A stretch of 32,526 nt of DNA from Oscillospiraceae bacterium (GCA_017541825.1 JAFXYJ010000095.1:1-32526), one strand, 5' to 3'. Shown: positions 8,531 to 15,523, numbered from the stretch's first letter. Translations and numbers: made by a program. Notes: generated from the letters alone by a model not told the origin.

Positions 8531-8657
8531 ATTGCCTGAAAGTCAGTATAACAATGGAGCAGGACCGGTCCACCCCGGTCACGGTTAAATGCGCATTACC
8601 TCGATATACCACCGACGATGGAGCTGAATGGTATCACCCCGGGAGAAAGGGTATTAA

Positions 8658-8693
8658 GAAGCAGCCGCAGGACAAACGCCCTGCGGCTGCTTC
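8658..8693 (-). terminator. Strong hairpin downstream of the lipoprotein gene
   Basis: A perfect 14-bp stem, GAAGCAGCCGCAGG (8658-8671) with CCTGCGGCTGCTTC (8680-8693), and an 8-base loop lie 14 bases past the lipoprotein stop. The U-tract on the minus strand is weak (TTAATACCC), so efficiency is uncertain. Confidence 0.65.
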
Positions 8694-8706
8694 CTTATCC
8701 GTTTGA

Positions 8707-9066
8707 TCAGTCTGCCCGCTCCAGGGTCAGGTCGATCCCGCTGCCCAGCACATCCCGCAGGACCATGACCCCGTCGGATACGGTGCCTGTCAGCGTGGTG
8801 TCCGCGGCGGTGATCTCGATGGCGTCGCCGTCGACGGCCCACTTGACGCTGTAATCTGTCCCGTCGATGGTCAGCACGGCCTTGCCGCCGGATTTGAGTT
8901 CGGCGGAAAAACCGCCGGGGAACGCAGACTCCACCGCGACGCTGATGCCGCCCATGGAACCGGTCCTGCCCACATATACGCCCTCGTTGGGATCGGGCTC
9001 GCCGCCGCAGCCGACAAGAGAAAGCGCGAGGATCGCCAGAAGAATTATCGCCAGTGCTCTTTTCAT
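8707..9066 (-). CDS. Small lipoprotein of unknown function
   Basis: A 119-residue predicted lipoprotein. Residues 1-19 form a signal peptide (KR, then a hydrophobic AIILLAILALSLV core) ending in the lipobox LVGC with the lipidated cysteine at 20, followed by GGEPDPNEG. The mature part is short and rich in beta-prone segments with alternating Gly, Thr, Asp and Val (VLTIDGTDYSVKWAVDGDAI, then TLTGTVSDGVMVLRD), as in small secreted beta-sandwich or META/DUF-type domains. I do not recognise the family. It has its own ribosome site (AGGAGG) and promoter (9119-9147). It lies just beyond the truncated end of the MocR regulator. Confidence 0.85.
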   Translation of the reverse strand: MKRALAIILLAILALSLVGCGGEPDPNEGVYVGRTGSMGGISVAVESAFPGGFSAELKSGGKAVLTIDGTDYSVKWAVDGDAIEITAADTTLTGTVSDGVMVLRDVLGSGIDLTLERAD

Positions 9067-9118
9067 AATTTATCCTCCTTACTGTGATGCGCGTTTGCGC
9101 CGGTCCGACTCTGTCGGC

Positions 9119-9147
9119 ATTATAACAGAGAACAGGCCCCGTGTATA
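9119..9147 (-). promoter_or_regulatory. Sigma-A promoter for the lipoprotein gene
   Basis: Minus strand: -35 TATACA (9147-9142), a 17-base spacer and -10 TATAAT (9124-9119), about 52 bases upstream of the ATG. It begins only 18 bases after the stop of the MocR gene, showing that the regulator really ends there. Confidence 0.75.
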
Positions 9148-9165
9148 CCGGCGCGGCGAAAAAAC

Positions 9166-10242
9166 TCAAAGCGTCCGGCGGCCCCGGCGGAGCTGCCGCC
9201 GCGCCCGGCGGATATGGCGCTCGTAGTCGCCGCTCTCGATGAGCTCGGAGAGGACATACTGCTCGAATACCGGGACCGTGCAGGCGTAAAACCCGGCTTT
9301 TTCGGCAAAGAGCGCGGCCATCGGCGCCGACAGGGCCAGATAGCCCATGCGCAGCGAGGGCGCCACGGTCTGGGAAAAGGTGTTCAGATAAATGACGTTG
9401 CCCCGGTCGGACAGGGAGAACACCGTCTCCTCGGGCTTGGAGGAAGCGGCCAGCTCCGAGGTGAAGTCGTCCTCCACCACATACCGGCCCTCCCGGGCGC
9501 CCCAGCGGATGTACTCCCGCCGCTTGGCCGCCGAGGCGGTGACGCCGCTGGGGAAGCTCCGGCAGGGGGTGATGTGGAGCACGTCGGCCCGCGCCGCCGC
9601 CAGCGCCCTGCTGTCGATCCCGTCCGCGCCGAGGGGCAGCAGCTCCGTCGCCGCGCCCTGGGCGGCGTAGACCTGCCGGATCTTCTCGTAGGAGGGATCC
9701 TCCAGCGCGTACAGCTTTTCCCGGCCCAGCACCTGGACGATCAGCCCGTACAGATACTCCGCCCCGGAGCCGACGATGATCTGCTCCGGCGGCACATGGA
9801 TCCCCCGCGCCCGGCCCAGATAGCGGCTCAGCGCCCGGCGCAGCTCCTCGCAGCCCTGGCCGGGACAGCGCTCGAGCAGCGCAGGACCGTATTCGCTGAT
9901 CACCCGGCGCATGGTCCGGGCCAGCACCGAGAAGGGGAACGCCTCCCGCTGCCCTTCGTGTCTTATCCGCGGAGCGCGGGCCGCCCCGGCGTCGGGAACG
10001 AACCCGTCCGCCTGCCGGAAGGACACATAGTGGCCGCTGCGCTCCCGGGATTCCAGGTATCCCTCGTCGCACAGCAGCGAGAGCGCATGCTCCACCGTGA
10101 CCAGGCTCAGCCCCCGCTCCTCGCTGAGCTGGCGCTTCGACGGCGCCCGGGTGCCGTAGGGATAGTCCCCGGCGATGATGGCGGTGCGCAGACTTTCGTA
10201 CAGCGCCAGATACGCCGGTGTTTTTTTCGGTTTCTCTTCCAT
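9166..10242 (-). CDS. MocR-type GntR regulator, C-terminally truncated and lacking the PLP lysine
   Basis: MocR proteins fuse a GntR winged helix to an aminotransferase-like domain that senses PLP or an amine. Residues 8-75 form the winged helix (PAYLALYESLRTAIIAGDY, then APSKRQLSEERGLSLVTVEHAL). Residues 100-358 are the type I fold (VGSGAEYLYGLIVQ, VVEDDF at 255-260, YLNTFSQTVAPSLRMGYL). The family normally has a Schiff-base lysine in TFSKTLAPS; here it is Gln291 (codon CAG). The usual TPSHQFP is TPCRSFP. The protein stops at RRARRQLRRGRRTL, where relatives (about 450-500 residues) continue for roughly another 90. AGGAG lies 16 bases before the ATG, unusually far. It is divergent from an ECF S component, so it probably controls that gene; a DNA-binding-only role is possible. 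Confidence 0.85.
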   Translation of the reverse strand: MEEKPKKTPAYLALYESLRTAIIAGDYPYGTRAPSKRQLSEERGLSLVTVEHALSLLCDEGYLESRERSGHYVSFRQADGFVPDAGAARAPRIRHEGQREAFPFSVLARTMRRVISEYGPALLERCPGQGCEELRRALSRYLGRARGIHVPPEQIIVGSGAEYLYGLIVQVLGREKLYALEDPSYEKIRQVYAAQGAATELLPLGADGIDSRALAAARADVLHITPCRSFPSGVTASAAKRREYIRWGAREGRYVVEDDFTSELAASSKPEETVFSLSDRGNVIYLNTFSQTVAPSLRMGYLALSAPMAALFAEKAGFYACTVPVFEQYVLSELIESGDYERHIRRARRQLRRGRRTL

Positions 10243-10263
10243 CTGGTATTATATTTTTCTCCT

Positions 10264-10291
10264 GTTCTGGATATTTTAATACGTCCAGAAC
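10264..10291. promoter_or_regulatory. Inverted repeat in the MocR / ECF divergent spacer
   Basis: GTTCTGGA (10264-10271) and TCCAGAAC (10284-10291) form a perfect 8-bp inverted repeat around a 12-base AT-rich centre. It lies in the 91-base spacer between the two divergent genes; a TATAAT for the minus strand is at 10253-10248, unusually close to the MocR ATG at 10242. A probable operator for the MocR protein. Confidence 0.6.
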
Positions 10292-10333
10292 ATTGTATTC
10301 TATACGCGATCCCCTGTCAAGGAGCTGATAACC

Positions 10334-10861
10334 GTGAAAGAAGCGAATCAAAAGTACTCTGCCCGCTGGCTGACGATCACCGCGGTGCTCATGGCGCTGA
10401 ATGTGATCATGAGCTCTTTCGGCGTGCCGGTACCCGGCGGTCATCTCTATATGAACGACGTTGTGATCTGCTTTGCCGCGCTGCTGCTCGACCCGCTGGC
10501 GGCGTTCTTCGTCGGCGGCGTGGGAGCGTTCCTGGGTGACCTGTTCTTTTATCCGGCGCCGATGTTCGTCTCTCTCGTGACCCACGGACTGCAGGCCGCG
10601 GCGATCAGTCTGTGCGTACGGCATCTGTTCAAAAACCGGCCTGTGCTGGCCGGGTGGATCGGCGTGACCGTCGGAGCGGTGATCATGGTCGTCGGCTATA
10701 CGCTGGGCCGGGCTTATATCTACTCCACGCCGGAGTATGCCGTGCTGAAGCTGCCCTATCAGATCCTGCAGGCGGCGGTCGGCGCGGTCCTCGGCATGAC
10801 GCTGCGCTGGAAGGTCAAGCCGCTGGCGGGGCTCGTCACCGGCGAGATCCGGCCGTCCTGA
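10334..10861 (+). CDS. ECF transporter S component, substrate unproven (possibly vitamin B6)
   Basis: S components are the membrane substrate-binding subunits of energy-coupling-factor vitamin transporters; they work with shared EcfA, EcfA' and EcfT, not encoded here. The 175-residue protein has about six hydrophobic segments: WLTITAVLMALNVIMSSFGV (10-30), a segment at 40-58, GGVGAFLGDLFF (61-72), 78-95, 104-124 and 140-155. The PGGHLYMNDVVICFAALLLDP and GAFLGDL features are typical of the BioY/ThiT/PdxU-like superfamily. The start is GTG at 10334, with AAGGAG 9 bases upstream. Pairing with a divergent MocR regulator suggests vitamin B6 or a related compound (PdxU-type), because PLP is the usual MocR effector. 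That substrate assignment is inference. Confidence 0.85.
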   Translation: MKEANQKYSARWLTITAVLMALNVIMSSFGVPVPGGHLYMNDVVICFAALLLDPLAAFFVGGVGAFLGDLFFYPAPMFVSLVTHGLQAAAISLCVRHLFKNRPVLAGWIGVTVGAVIMVVGYTLGRAYIYSTPEYAVLKLPYQILQAAVGAVLGMTLRWKVKPLAGLVTGEIRPS

Positions 10862-10866
10862 AACCG

Positions 10867-10897
10867 GCCCCGCGGCTGCCGCCGCGGGGCGTTTTTT
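10867..10897 (+). terminator. Rho-independent terminator of the ECF gene
   Basis: Perfect 10-bp stem GCCCCGCGGC / GCCGCGGGGC with a TGCC loop, followed by GTTTTTT on the plus strand, 5 bases after the stop codon. Confidence 0.9.
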
Positions 10898-10906
10898 CGT
10901 CCGGAC

Positions 10907-10935
10907 TGGAAATATCCGGTCCGCCGCGGTATAAT
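10907..10935 (+). promoter_or_regulatory. Promoter for the zinc-ribbon membrane protein
   Basis: -35 TGGAAA (10907-10912), a 17-base spacer and -10 TATAAT (10930-10935), ending 36 bases before the ATG and following the terminator of the preceding gene. Confidence 0.7.
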
Positions 10936-10971
10936 GCAGGAGACCGTATAACGAATCAGGGAGGCATGGAA

Positions 10972-11778
10972 ATGGCTTCGACCCACAGATGTGAATACTG
11001 CGACTCCACGATCACCTCGGAGGACCCGAAGTGTCCGTACTGCGGCGCGGAAAACCCCAACTACGTGCCGGATTCGCCGCGCAGGGTGTTCCTGCCCAGG
11101 ACCATCGCCGAGCTGAAGGAATACTGCGCCGAGCGGGGCATGCCGCTGCTGCGGATGCGGTTTTTCATCGGCGAGGACTACCGCCGGCCGCGGGCCTTCG
11201 GCATTTACCGCGACGGGGACGAGGTCATCGTATACAAGAACAAGTCCGACGGCAGCCGCGCGGAGCGCTACCGCGGACCGGACGAGGAACGCGCCGTCGG
11301 GGAGATCTTCGCCAAGCTCCTCGAGGAGTGCCACAGCCGGGGGATCTATCCGGACGGAGAGCCGCCGGCCGGCGGCGGTCAGAGCAGGAAGAAACCCCGC
11401 CGTTCCGCGGGCTCGGTCCTTCTGCGCTGTCTGCTGATCTGGACGCTCCTCATGGCGATCCTCGGCGCGGTCTCTTTCTTCATGCACCGGAACGACGGAT
11501 ACTATAACTTCGGCGGCGGTCAGGTGTATTACCACTATGGGAACGACTGGTACTACACCTATGACGACAACACGGCCGGCTACTGGTATGAGGCCGACGA
11601 GCCGCCGGTGGGCGACTATGCGGACTACTATGCCGGCGACGACTGGGACTCCGACTGGGGCGTGAGCGATTTCCGGGAATCGAGCACCTGGGAGTCGATC
11701 CAGGAGAGCCATTCCTCCGGTTCCTCGGACTATGACTCCTGGGACAGCGGCGGCACCGACTGGGACAGCGACTGGTAA
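10972..11778 (+). CDS. Zinc-ribbon, single-membrane-span protein with acidic aromatic tail
   Basis: A 268-residue protein of unknown function. Residues 7-24 form a zinc ribbon (Cys7, Cys10, Cys21, Cys24, as CEYC and CPYC). Residues 38-128 make a compact soluble domain (FLPRTIAELKEYCAERG; RAFGIYRDGDEVIVYKNK) that I do not recognise by name. A basic stretch KKPRRS is followed by one membrane helix at about 149-170. The exposed tail, about 175-268, is extremely rich in Tyr, Asp, Trp, Gly and Ser (YYHYGNDWYYTYDD, then repeated DWDSDW). The zinc ribbon should be cytoplasmic and the tail outside. The start at 10972 is set by GGGAGG at 7 bases; an ATG at 10966 is too close to it. Confidence 0.8.
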   Translation: MASTHRCEYCDSTITSEDPKCPYCGAENPNYVPDSPRRVFLPRTIAELKEYCAERGMPLLRMRFFIGEDYRRPRAFGIYRDGDEVIVYKNKSDGSRAERYRGPDEERAVGEIFAKLLEECHSRGIYPDGEPPAGGGQSRKKPRRSAGSVLLRCLLIWTLLMAILGAVSFFMHRNDGYYNFGGGQVYYHYGNDWYYTYDDNTAGYWYEADEPPVGDYADYYAGDDWDSDWGVSDFRESSTWESIQESHSSGSSDYDSWDSGGTDWDSDW

Positions 11779-11813
11779 CATTTTTCGCGAGGTGTTGATG
11801 CCGTATCAGAGGC

Positions 11814-11894
11814 TGGCGCTTTTTCCATTTACCGGGGTTTATGCATTCAGCTCCATTGTCGGTGGTTTACCGGGGCTGGCGCTTTTCCCTTTTA
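11814..11894 (+). repeat. Tandem ~63-base units preceding mini-element C
   Basis: One full unit (GGCTGGCGCTTTTTCC, TTACCGGGG, GCATTCAGCTCCATTGTCGG) ends near 11868, and the next begins ACCGGGGCTGGCGC and runs into the mini-element. The units are nearly identical direct repeats and match the sequence before the copy at 31957. Confidence 0.75.
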
Positions 11895-11997
11895 CTGGGG
11901 TTTTAAGCATCCAGCTCCATTGTCGGTACGATACGAAAGTAATGCGCATTTTTCTTTGCGTATCGTACCGACAATGGAGCGGAATGGTATGACCCCT
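11895..11997 (+). mobile_element. Mini-element C: paired ends of the repeat family
   Basis: About 103 bases. The left arm 11912-11935 starts CAGCTCCATTGTCGGTACG and pairs with 11959-11982 at 23 of 24 positions. The loop holds AATGCGCATTTTTCTTTG, the same bases that follow the left end of the long elements. It therefore looks like an internally deleted derivative. It lies between the convergent zinc-ribbon and murI genes and could act as a terminator for both. The 305-base gap between these genes contains nothing else beyond the preceding units and the murI hairpin. Confidence 0.75.
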
Positions 11998-12042
11998 GTA
12001 ACTGGAAACAGCGCCGGCCCCGATCGGGGATCATGCGCCGAC

Positions 12043-12084
12043 AATACGAACGGGGACTGCCTTGCGGCAGTCCCCGTTCGTATT
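12043..12084 (-). terminator. Long hairpin at the murI stop codon
   Basis: A perfect 19-bp stem (12043-12061 with 12066-12084) and a 4-base loop; the stem begins at the murI stop. There is no U-tract, so it may act as an RNA-end stabiliser and not as a classical terminator. Confidence 0.6.
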
Positions 12085-12866
12085 CAGTCTTCGATCTGCG
12101 CCACGCGGATGCTTTCCGGATCCACCAGCGGGTCGATGTTCCGCACCAGCTCGTCGAAGGCAGCGCTGCGCTCCGTGACGAAGAACTCGGTCCGGCCCTC
12201 GCCGGCGCCTTCGCCGAAGATCTCGCGCAGGTCGGCGGCGAGCGCCTCGCCCACGTCGATCATCTCCGCGTCGGGCAGCAGCCGCTCGAAGGCGGTGCGG
12301 TAGAGCGGATAGTGGGTGCAGCCCATGATGAGCCGGTCGATGCCGGCTTCCCGGAAATCGGCCAGATACCGCCCGCAGACGGTCTCGGCCAGGATGTCTC
12401 CGGGGCCGACGCCGTTCTCCACCAGCGGCACGATCAGCGGGCAGGCCCGGGAGATCACGCGCACCGAGGGATCCGCGGCGTGGATGCGCCGCTCGTAGGC
12501 GCCGCTCTTGACCGTGGCCTGGGTGCCGATGACGCCCACCGCGCCGGTTTTCGTGGCCGCGGCGCGCCGGGCGGCGCTGTCGATGACGCCGTAGATGGGC
12601 ACGTCGAAGCGCTCGCGCAGGGCGTCGAGGGAGTTCGAGCTCACCGTACCGCAGGCGGCCACCACCGCGTCCACGTCCCGCCGCAGCAGAAAGGCCGCGT
12701 CGTCGACGGCGTAGCGGGTGATCGTCTCCACGCTCCGGCCGCCGTAGGGGACCCGGGCCAGATCGCCCAGATATATCATGTCCAGCACGGGAAAAGCCTC
12801 CCGCAGCCGGCGCAGCACCGTCAGCCCGCCGATGCCGCTGTCAAATACGCCGATCCGGCGCAGCAT
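12084..12866 (-). CDS. murI: Glutamate racemase
   Basis: MurI converts L-glutamate to D-glutamate for peptidoglycan. The 260-residue protein has IGVFDSGIGGLTVL at the N-terminus (5-18), the YLGDLARVPYG substrate region (32-42), and the two catalytic cysteines: Cys72 in AACGTVSSNS and Cys183 in GCTHYPL. The first motif has Gly where most family members have Asn (CNT), but both cysteines are intact. GGAGGT lies about 8 bases before the ATG. It is 33 bases downstream of the MATE gene on the same strand and probably co-transcribed with it. Confidence 0.94.
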   Translation of the reverse strand: MLRRIGVFDSGIGGLTVLRRLREAFPVLDMIYLGDLARVPYGGRSVETITRYAVDDAAFLLRRDVDAVVAACGTVSSNSLDALRERFDVPIYGVIDSAARRAAATKTGAVGVIGTQATVKSGAYERRIHAADPSVRVISRACPLIVPLVENGVGPGDILAETVCGRYLADFREAGIDRLIMGCTHYPLYRTAFERLLPDAEMIDVGEALAADLREIFGEGAGEGRTEFFVTERSAAFDELVRNIDPLVDPESIRVAQIED

Positions 12867-12899
12867 GGGCCGTCACCTCCCGGAAAAGTATATGCGCCC

Positions 12900-14288
12900 T
12901 CAGGCGGATTTGTCCACGACGATATTGTTGATCCACACGCCCTTTTTCAGCAGCACGAGCCCCACGGCCAGCTTGATGAGGTCCGTGGCGTTCACGGCGG
13001 CGTTCACCGGCAGCAGGCCCCAGGAGGTGAAGTGGATCAGCGACCAGGCGATGGGCACCATCGCCACCCAGGTGAACACGCTGTCGAAGGCCATGGTGAT
13101 ATAGGTCCGCCCGCCGGCGCGCAGCGCCCAGTAGGCGCAGTTGACCACGACGCCCACCGGCATGAACACGGCCGCGATGCGCATGAGGCCTGTGGCGAGG
13201 GCCATGATCTCCCCGGTGGTGTTGTAGAGCCGCGGCGCCCATGGGGCCGCCAGCAGCAGCACGCCGCCCATCACAAAGCTGGAGGCAAAGCCCAGGGCCA
13301 TCAGCTGCGTACAGTATTCCTTCGCGCGGTCGTATTCCTCCGCTCCGAGCAGGTTGCCGAGCATGATCCCCACCACGTTGCCCAGGGTGAACATCAGCGT
13401 CATGAAAAGCTGCGTGATCGTATTGCTGATGTTCAGCGCGGCGATGGCATCCAGGCCCCGGTAGGAGTAGCACTGGGTCAGCATGGTCATGCCGATGGAC
13501 CAGAACATTTCGTTGGCCAGCAGCGGCAGACCGCGCAGGATGATGTTCTTTGCCAGAGCGGGGGGGATGCGCATGCTCGCGTAGGCGCCGCGCAGGAAGG
13601 CCGGCGGCTCCTTTTTGCCGTGGGTCCCCAGCAATATCAGCGCCAGCTCCACGTAGCGGGAGAGCACCGTGGCGATCGCCGCGCCGTTGACGCCCAGGGC
13701 CGGGAAGCCCAGCTTGCCGTAGATGAGCAGATAGTTGAACACGAGGTTGACGAAGATCGCCGTGACGCTCGCGTGCATGGGCAGGGCGTTGTCGCCGGTC
13801 ACCCGCAGGATGCTGACGTAGGCGTTGACCAGCCCGAAGGCGGGCAGGCCGAAGAGCATGATGTTCAGGTAGCTCCGCCCCTGGGCCAGGGTACGGCTCA
13901 GATCCGCGGTGCTGGCCGAGTCGTGCAGGAAGGCGCCGATCAGCCTTTCGGGGATCCACGCCAACAGGGCCGTGGCCAGCAGCGTGAAGCCCATGCAGAG
14001 CATGAAGTTGAAGCGGAAGGTGCTGCGCACGCCCTCGTGGTCGCCCCGGCCGTGGAACTGCGCGCCGAAGATCCCCGCACCGCCCGTGCCGCCGAAGAGG
14101 CACAGGTTGTACACGAACATGAGCTGGTTGACGATGGACACGCCGGACATGGCCTCGGTGCCCAGACGGCCGACCATCAGGTTGTCGAGCAGGTTGACGA
14201 AGGTGGAGACGGCGTTCTGCAGCAGCAGCGGCAGGGCCAGCGCGGCTACCCGGAGATAGAATTCTTTGGTTCCGATCAGTTTTTTCAT
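12900..14288 (-). CDS. MATE-family multidrug/metabolite exporter
   Basis: A 462-residue polytopic membrane protein with about twelve hydrophobic segments in two related halves, as expected of MATE sodium- or proton-coupled exporters. Family features include FVNLLDNLMVGRLGTEAMSGVSIVNQL (written in two parts: FVNLLDNLMVGRLG, then TEAMSGVSIVNQL; about 30-56), the LRVTGDNALPMHAS region (161-174), and the second-half equivalent with LLANEMFWSIGMTM. The substrate cannot be inferred. No convincing ribosome site precedes the ATG at 14288 (upstream reads CCTGCTTTCA), so translation may be weak or coupled. It lies between pfkA and murI, all on the minus strand, with a terminator between pfkA and this gene. 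Confidence 0.9.
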   Translation of the reverse strand: MKKLIGTKEFYLRVAALALPLLLQNAVSTFVNLLDNLMVGRLGTEAMSGVSIVNQLMFVYNLCLFGGTGGAGIFGAQFHGRGDHEGVRSTFRFNFMLCMGFTLLATALLAWIPERLIGAFLHDSASTADLSRTLAQGRSYLNIMLFGLPAFGLVNAYVSILRVTGDNALPMHASVTAIFVNLVFNYLLIYGKLGFPALGVNGAAIATVLSRYVELALILLGTHGKKEPPAFLRGAYASMRIPPALAKNIILRGLPLLANEMFWSIGMTMLTQCYSYRGLDAIAALNISNTITQLFMTLMFTLGNVVGIMLGNLLGAEEYDRAKEYCTQLMALGFASSFVMGGVLLLAAPWAPRLYNTTGEIMALATGLMRIAAVFMPVGVVVNCAYWALRAGGRTYITMAFDSVFTWVAMVPIAWSLIHFTSWGLLPVNAAVNATDLIKLAVGLVLLKKGVWINNIVVDKSA

Positions 14289-14315
14289 TGAAAGCAGGTC
14301 ACACAGTTATAAATA

Positions 14316-14342
14316 GGCCGCACCCCGGTGGGGGATGCGGCC
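14316..14342 (-). terminator. Terminator after pfkA
   Basis: GGCCGCACCCC (14316-14326) pairs with GGGGATGCGGCC (14331-14342) with one bulge; on the minus strand it is followed by TATTTATAAC. It lies 21 bases beyond the pfkA stop. The AT-rich bases after it could also serve as part of a promoter for the MATE gene. Confidence 0.7.
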
Positions 14343-14363
14343 GACGTCACGATGCCGGCGAGG

Positions 14364-15359
14364 TTATTTCCGGCCGGCGTGGTAGGAGGTGTTGATCCGG
14401 TAACAGGCGGCGTACATCTCCTCGTCGAGCTTGCGCTCCATCTGCAGCGCTTCCTCGATGGGCATGTCTTCAAAACGGCCGTTGCGCGCCACGATGACGC
14501 GGCTCTCCTCGTCCTCACCGCAGAGCACGTTCACCGCCCGCACGCCCATCATGGAGGCGGAGACGCGGTCCCGGCCGGAGGGGGCGCCGCCGCGCTGGAT
14601 ATATCCGAGCACGGTGACGCGGGTCTCGAGCCCGGTCTGCTTCTCGATCTCCTTGGCGTAGGAGTTGACGTAGCCCACGCCCTCGGCCACGACGATGATG
14701 TGGTGGCGGCGGCCGTGAATGCAGCCGCGGCGGATCACGTCGATGACGTCCTGCTCCAGGTCGATCTCCTTTTCGGGGATCAGCACCGCAGAGGCGCCGG
14801 CGGCGATGCCGGTATAGAGCGCCAGATGACCGGCGTTGCGGCCCATGACCTCGACCACGGAGACGCGGTCATGGCTCTGCCCGGTGTCGCGCAGCTTGTC
14901 GATGGCCTCCATGGCGGTGTTGCAGGCGGTGTCAAAGCCGATGGTGTATTCGGTGCAGCCCATGTCGTTGTCAATGGTGGCGGGGATGCCCACCACGCGG
15001 ATGCCCTGCCGGGCCAGCTCCAGCGCGCCGCGGAAGGTGCCGTCGCCGCCGATGGCGATGATGCCGTCGATGCCCAGGTACTTGCAGACCTTCGCGGCCT
15101 TCTTCACGCCCTCGTCGGTGCGGAATTCCTCGCTGCGGGCGGTATAGAGGATCGTGCCGCCGCGGCGGCTGATGCCGTCCACATCGCTGCCGGTCAGTTC
15201 AAAAACGTCCCCGTTGATCAGCCCCGCGTAGCCGCGGCGGATGCCGATGCAGGTGATGTGCTGTTCCACGGCCGCCCGGACCACTGCGCGGATGGCGGGG
15301 TTCATGCCCGGCGCGTCACCGCCGCTGGTCAGAATGCCGATTCTCTGTGCTCCGGCCAT
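14364..15359 (-). CDS. pfkA: ATP-dependent 6-phosphofructokinase
   Basis: Phosphorylates fructose 6-phosphate in glycolysis. The 331-residue protein has the N-terminal ATP loop LTSGGDAPGMN (10-20), GGDGTFRGA (104-112) and PATIDND (126-132) with the catalytic Asp130, followed by the MGRNAG and GYIQRGG motifs. The glycine in GGDGT and the lack of lysine in PATIDND point to ATP, not pyrophosphate, as donor. The ATG at 15359 fits GAAGAGAG about 8 bases upstream; a GTG at 15368 is a less likely alternative. It has its own promoter overlapping an inverted repeat (15396-15447), and a terminator follows. Confidence 0.95.
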   Translation of the reverse strand: MAGAQRIGILTSGGDAPGMNPAIRAVVRAAVEQHITCIGIRRGYAGLINGDVFELTGSDVDGISRRGGTILYTARSEEFRTDEGVKKAAKVCKYLGIDGIIAIGGDGTFRGALELARQGIRVVGIPATIDNDMGCTEYTIGFDTACNTAMEAIDKLRDTGQSHDRVSVVEVMGRNAGHLALYTGIAAGASAVLIPEKEIDLEQDVIDVIRRGCIHGRRHHIIVVAEGVGYVNSYAKEIEKQTGLETRVTVLGYIQRGGAPSGRDRVSASMMGVRAVNVLCGEDEESRVIVARNGRFEDMPIEEALQMERKLDEEMYAACYRINTSYHAGRK

Positions 15360-15395
15360 AAAGATCACTCTCTTCTTTCAAAAATAACCGCTGTT

Positions 15396-15424
15396 ACTAT
15401 AGCGCGTCGCGGCGGAATTTGCAA
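15396..15424 (-). promoter_or_regulatory. Sigma-A promoter for pfkA
   Basis: Minus strand: -35 TTGCAA (15424-15419), a 17-base spacer and -10 TATAGT (15401-15396), 37 bases before the ATG. Confidence 0.8.
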
Positions 15425-15447
15425 GTCCCCGGACAAATTTCCGCCGC
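15409..15447. promoter_or_regulatory. Inverted repeat overlapping the pfkA promoter
   Basis: GCGGCGGAATTTG (15409-15421) is complementary to CAAATTTCCGCCGC (15434-15447) with one bulged base and a 12-base centre. It covers the pfkA -35 box and lies in the spacer shared with the divergent methyltransferase gene, a position suited to an operator; a role as an RNA hairpin is less likely. Confidence 0.5.
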
Positions 15448-15523
15448 AGGGCGGGGAAATCAGTGGATTTTTTGCGAGAAATAAGGTATGGTAAGAAAAA
15501 CGATACCGATCGGAGGGATGAGC

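Larger units (their letters stand above)
7890..8642 (+). mobile_element. Long non-coding element A with ~56-bp terminal inverted repeats
   Basis: The left end (7890-7946) begins CCGGGGTTACAAGCATC and contains CAGCTCCATTGTCGGT and GAGGTAATGCGCATTT. The right end (8587-8642) carries the reverse complement of the same motifs in the same order, with few mismatches. Just inside the left end is a perfect 16-bp hairpin, GCGTATCTTTCTTTTG (7953-7968) with its complement (7976-7991). A block at 8319-8530 is shared with the copy at the end of the window. Short open frames inside are artefacts of the inverted structure, and no transposase or other recognisable protein is encoded. It fills the space between two convergent genes. 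The best description is a MITE-like or structured extragenic repeat. Confidence 0.8.

Noticed and set aside
11814-11997. Possible CRISPR array because of tandem repeats.
   Set aside because: Units are contiguous, about 63 bases, without unique spacers of constant length, and no cas gene is near.
12084-12866. Loss of the CNT motif in MurI as a sign of inactivity.
   Set aside because: Both catalytic cysteines (72 and 183) and the flanking motifs are intact; only Asn to Gly differs, and CGT variants are plausible in Clostridial racemases.
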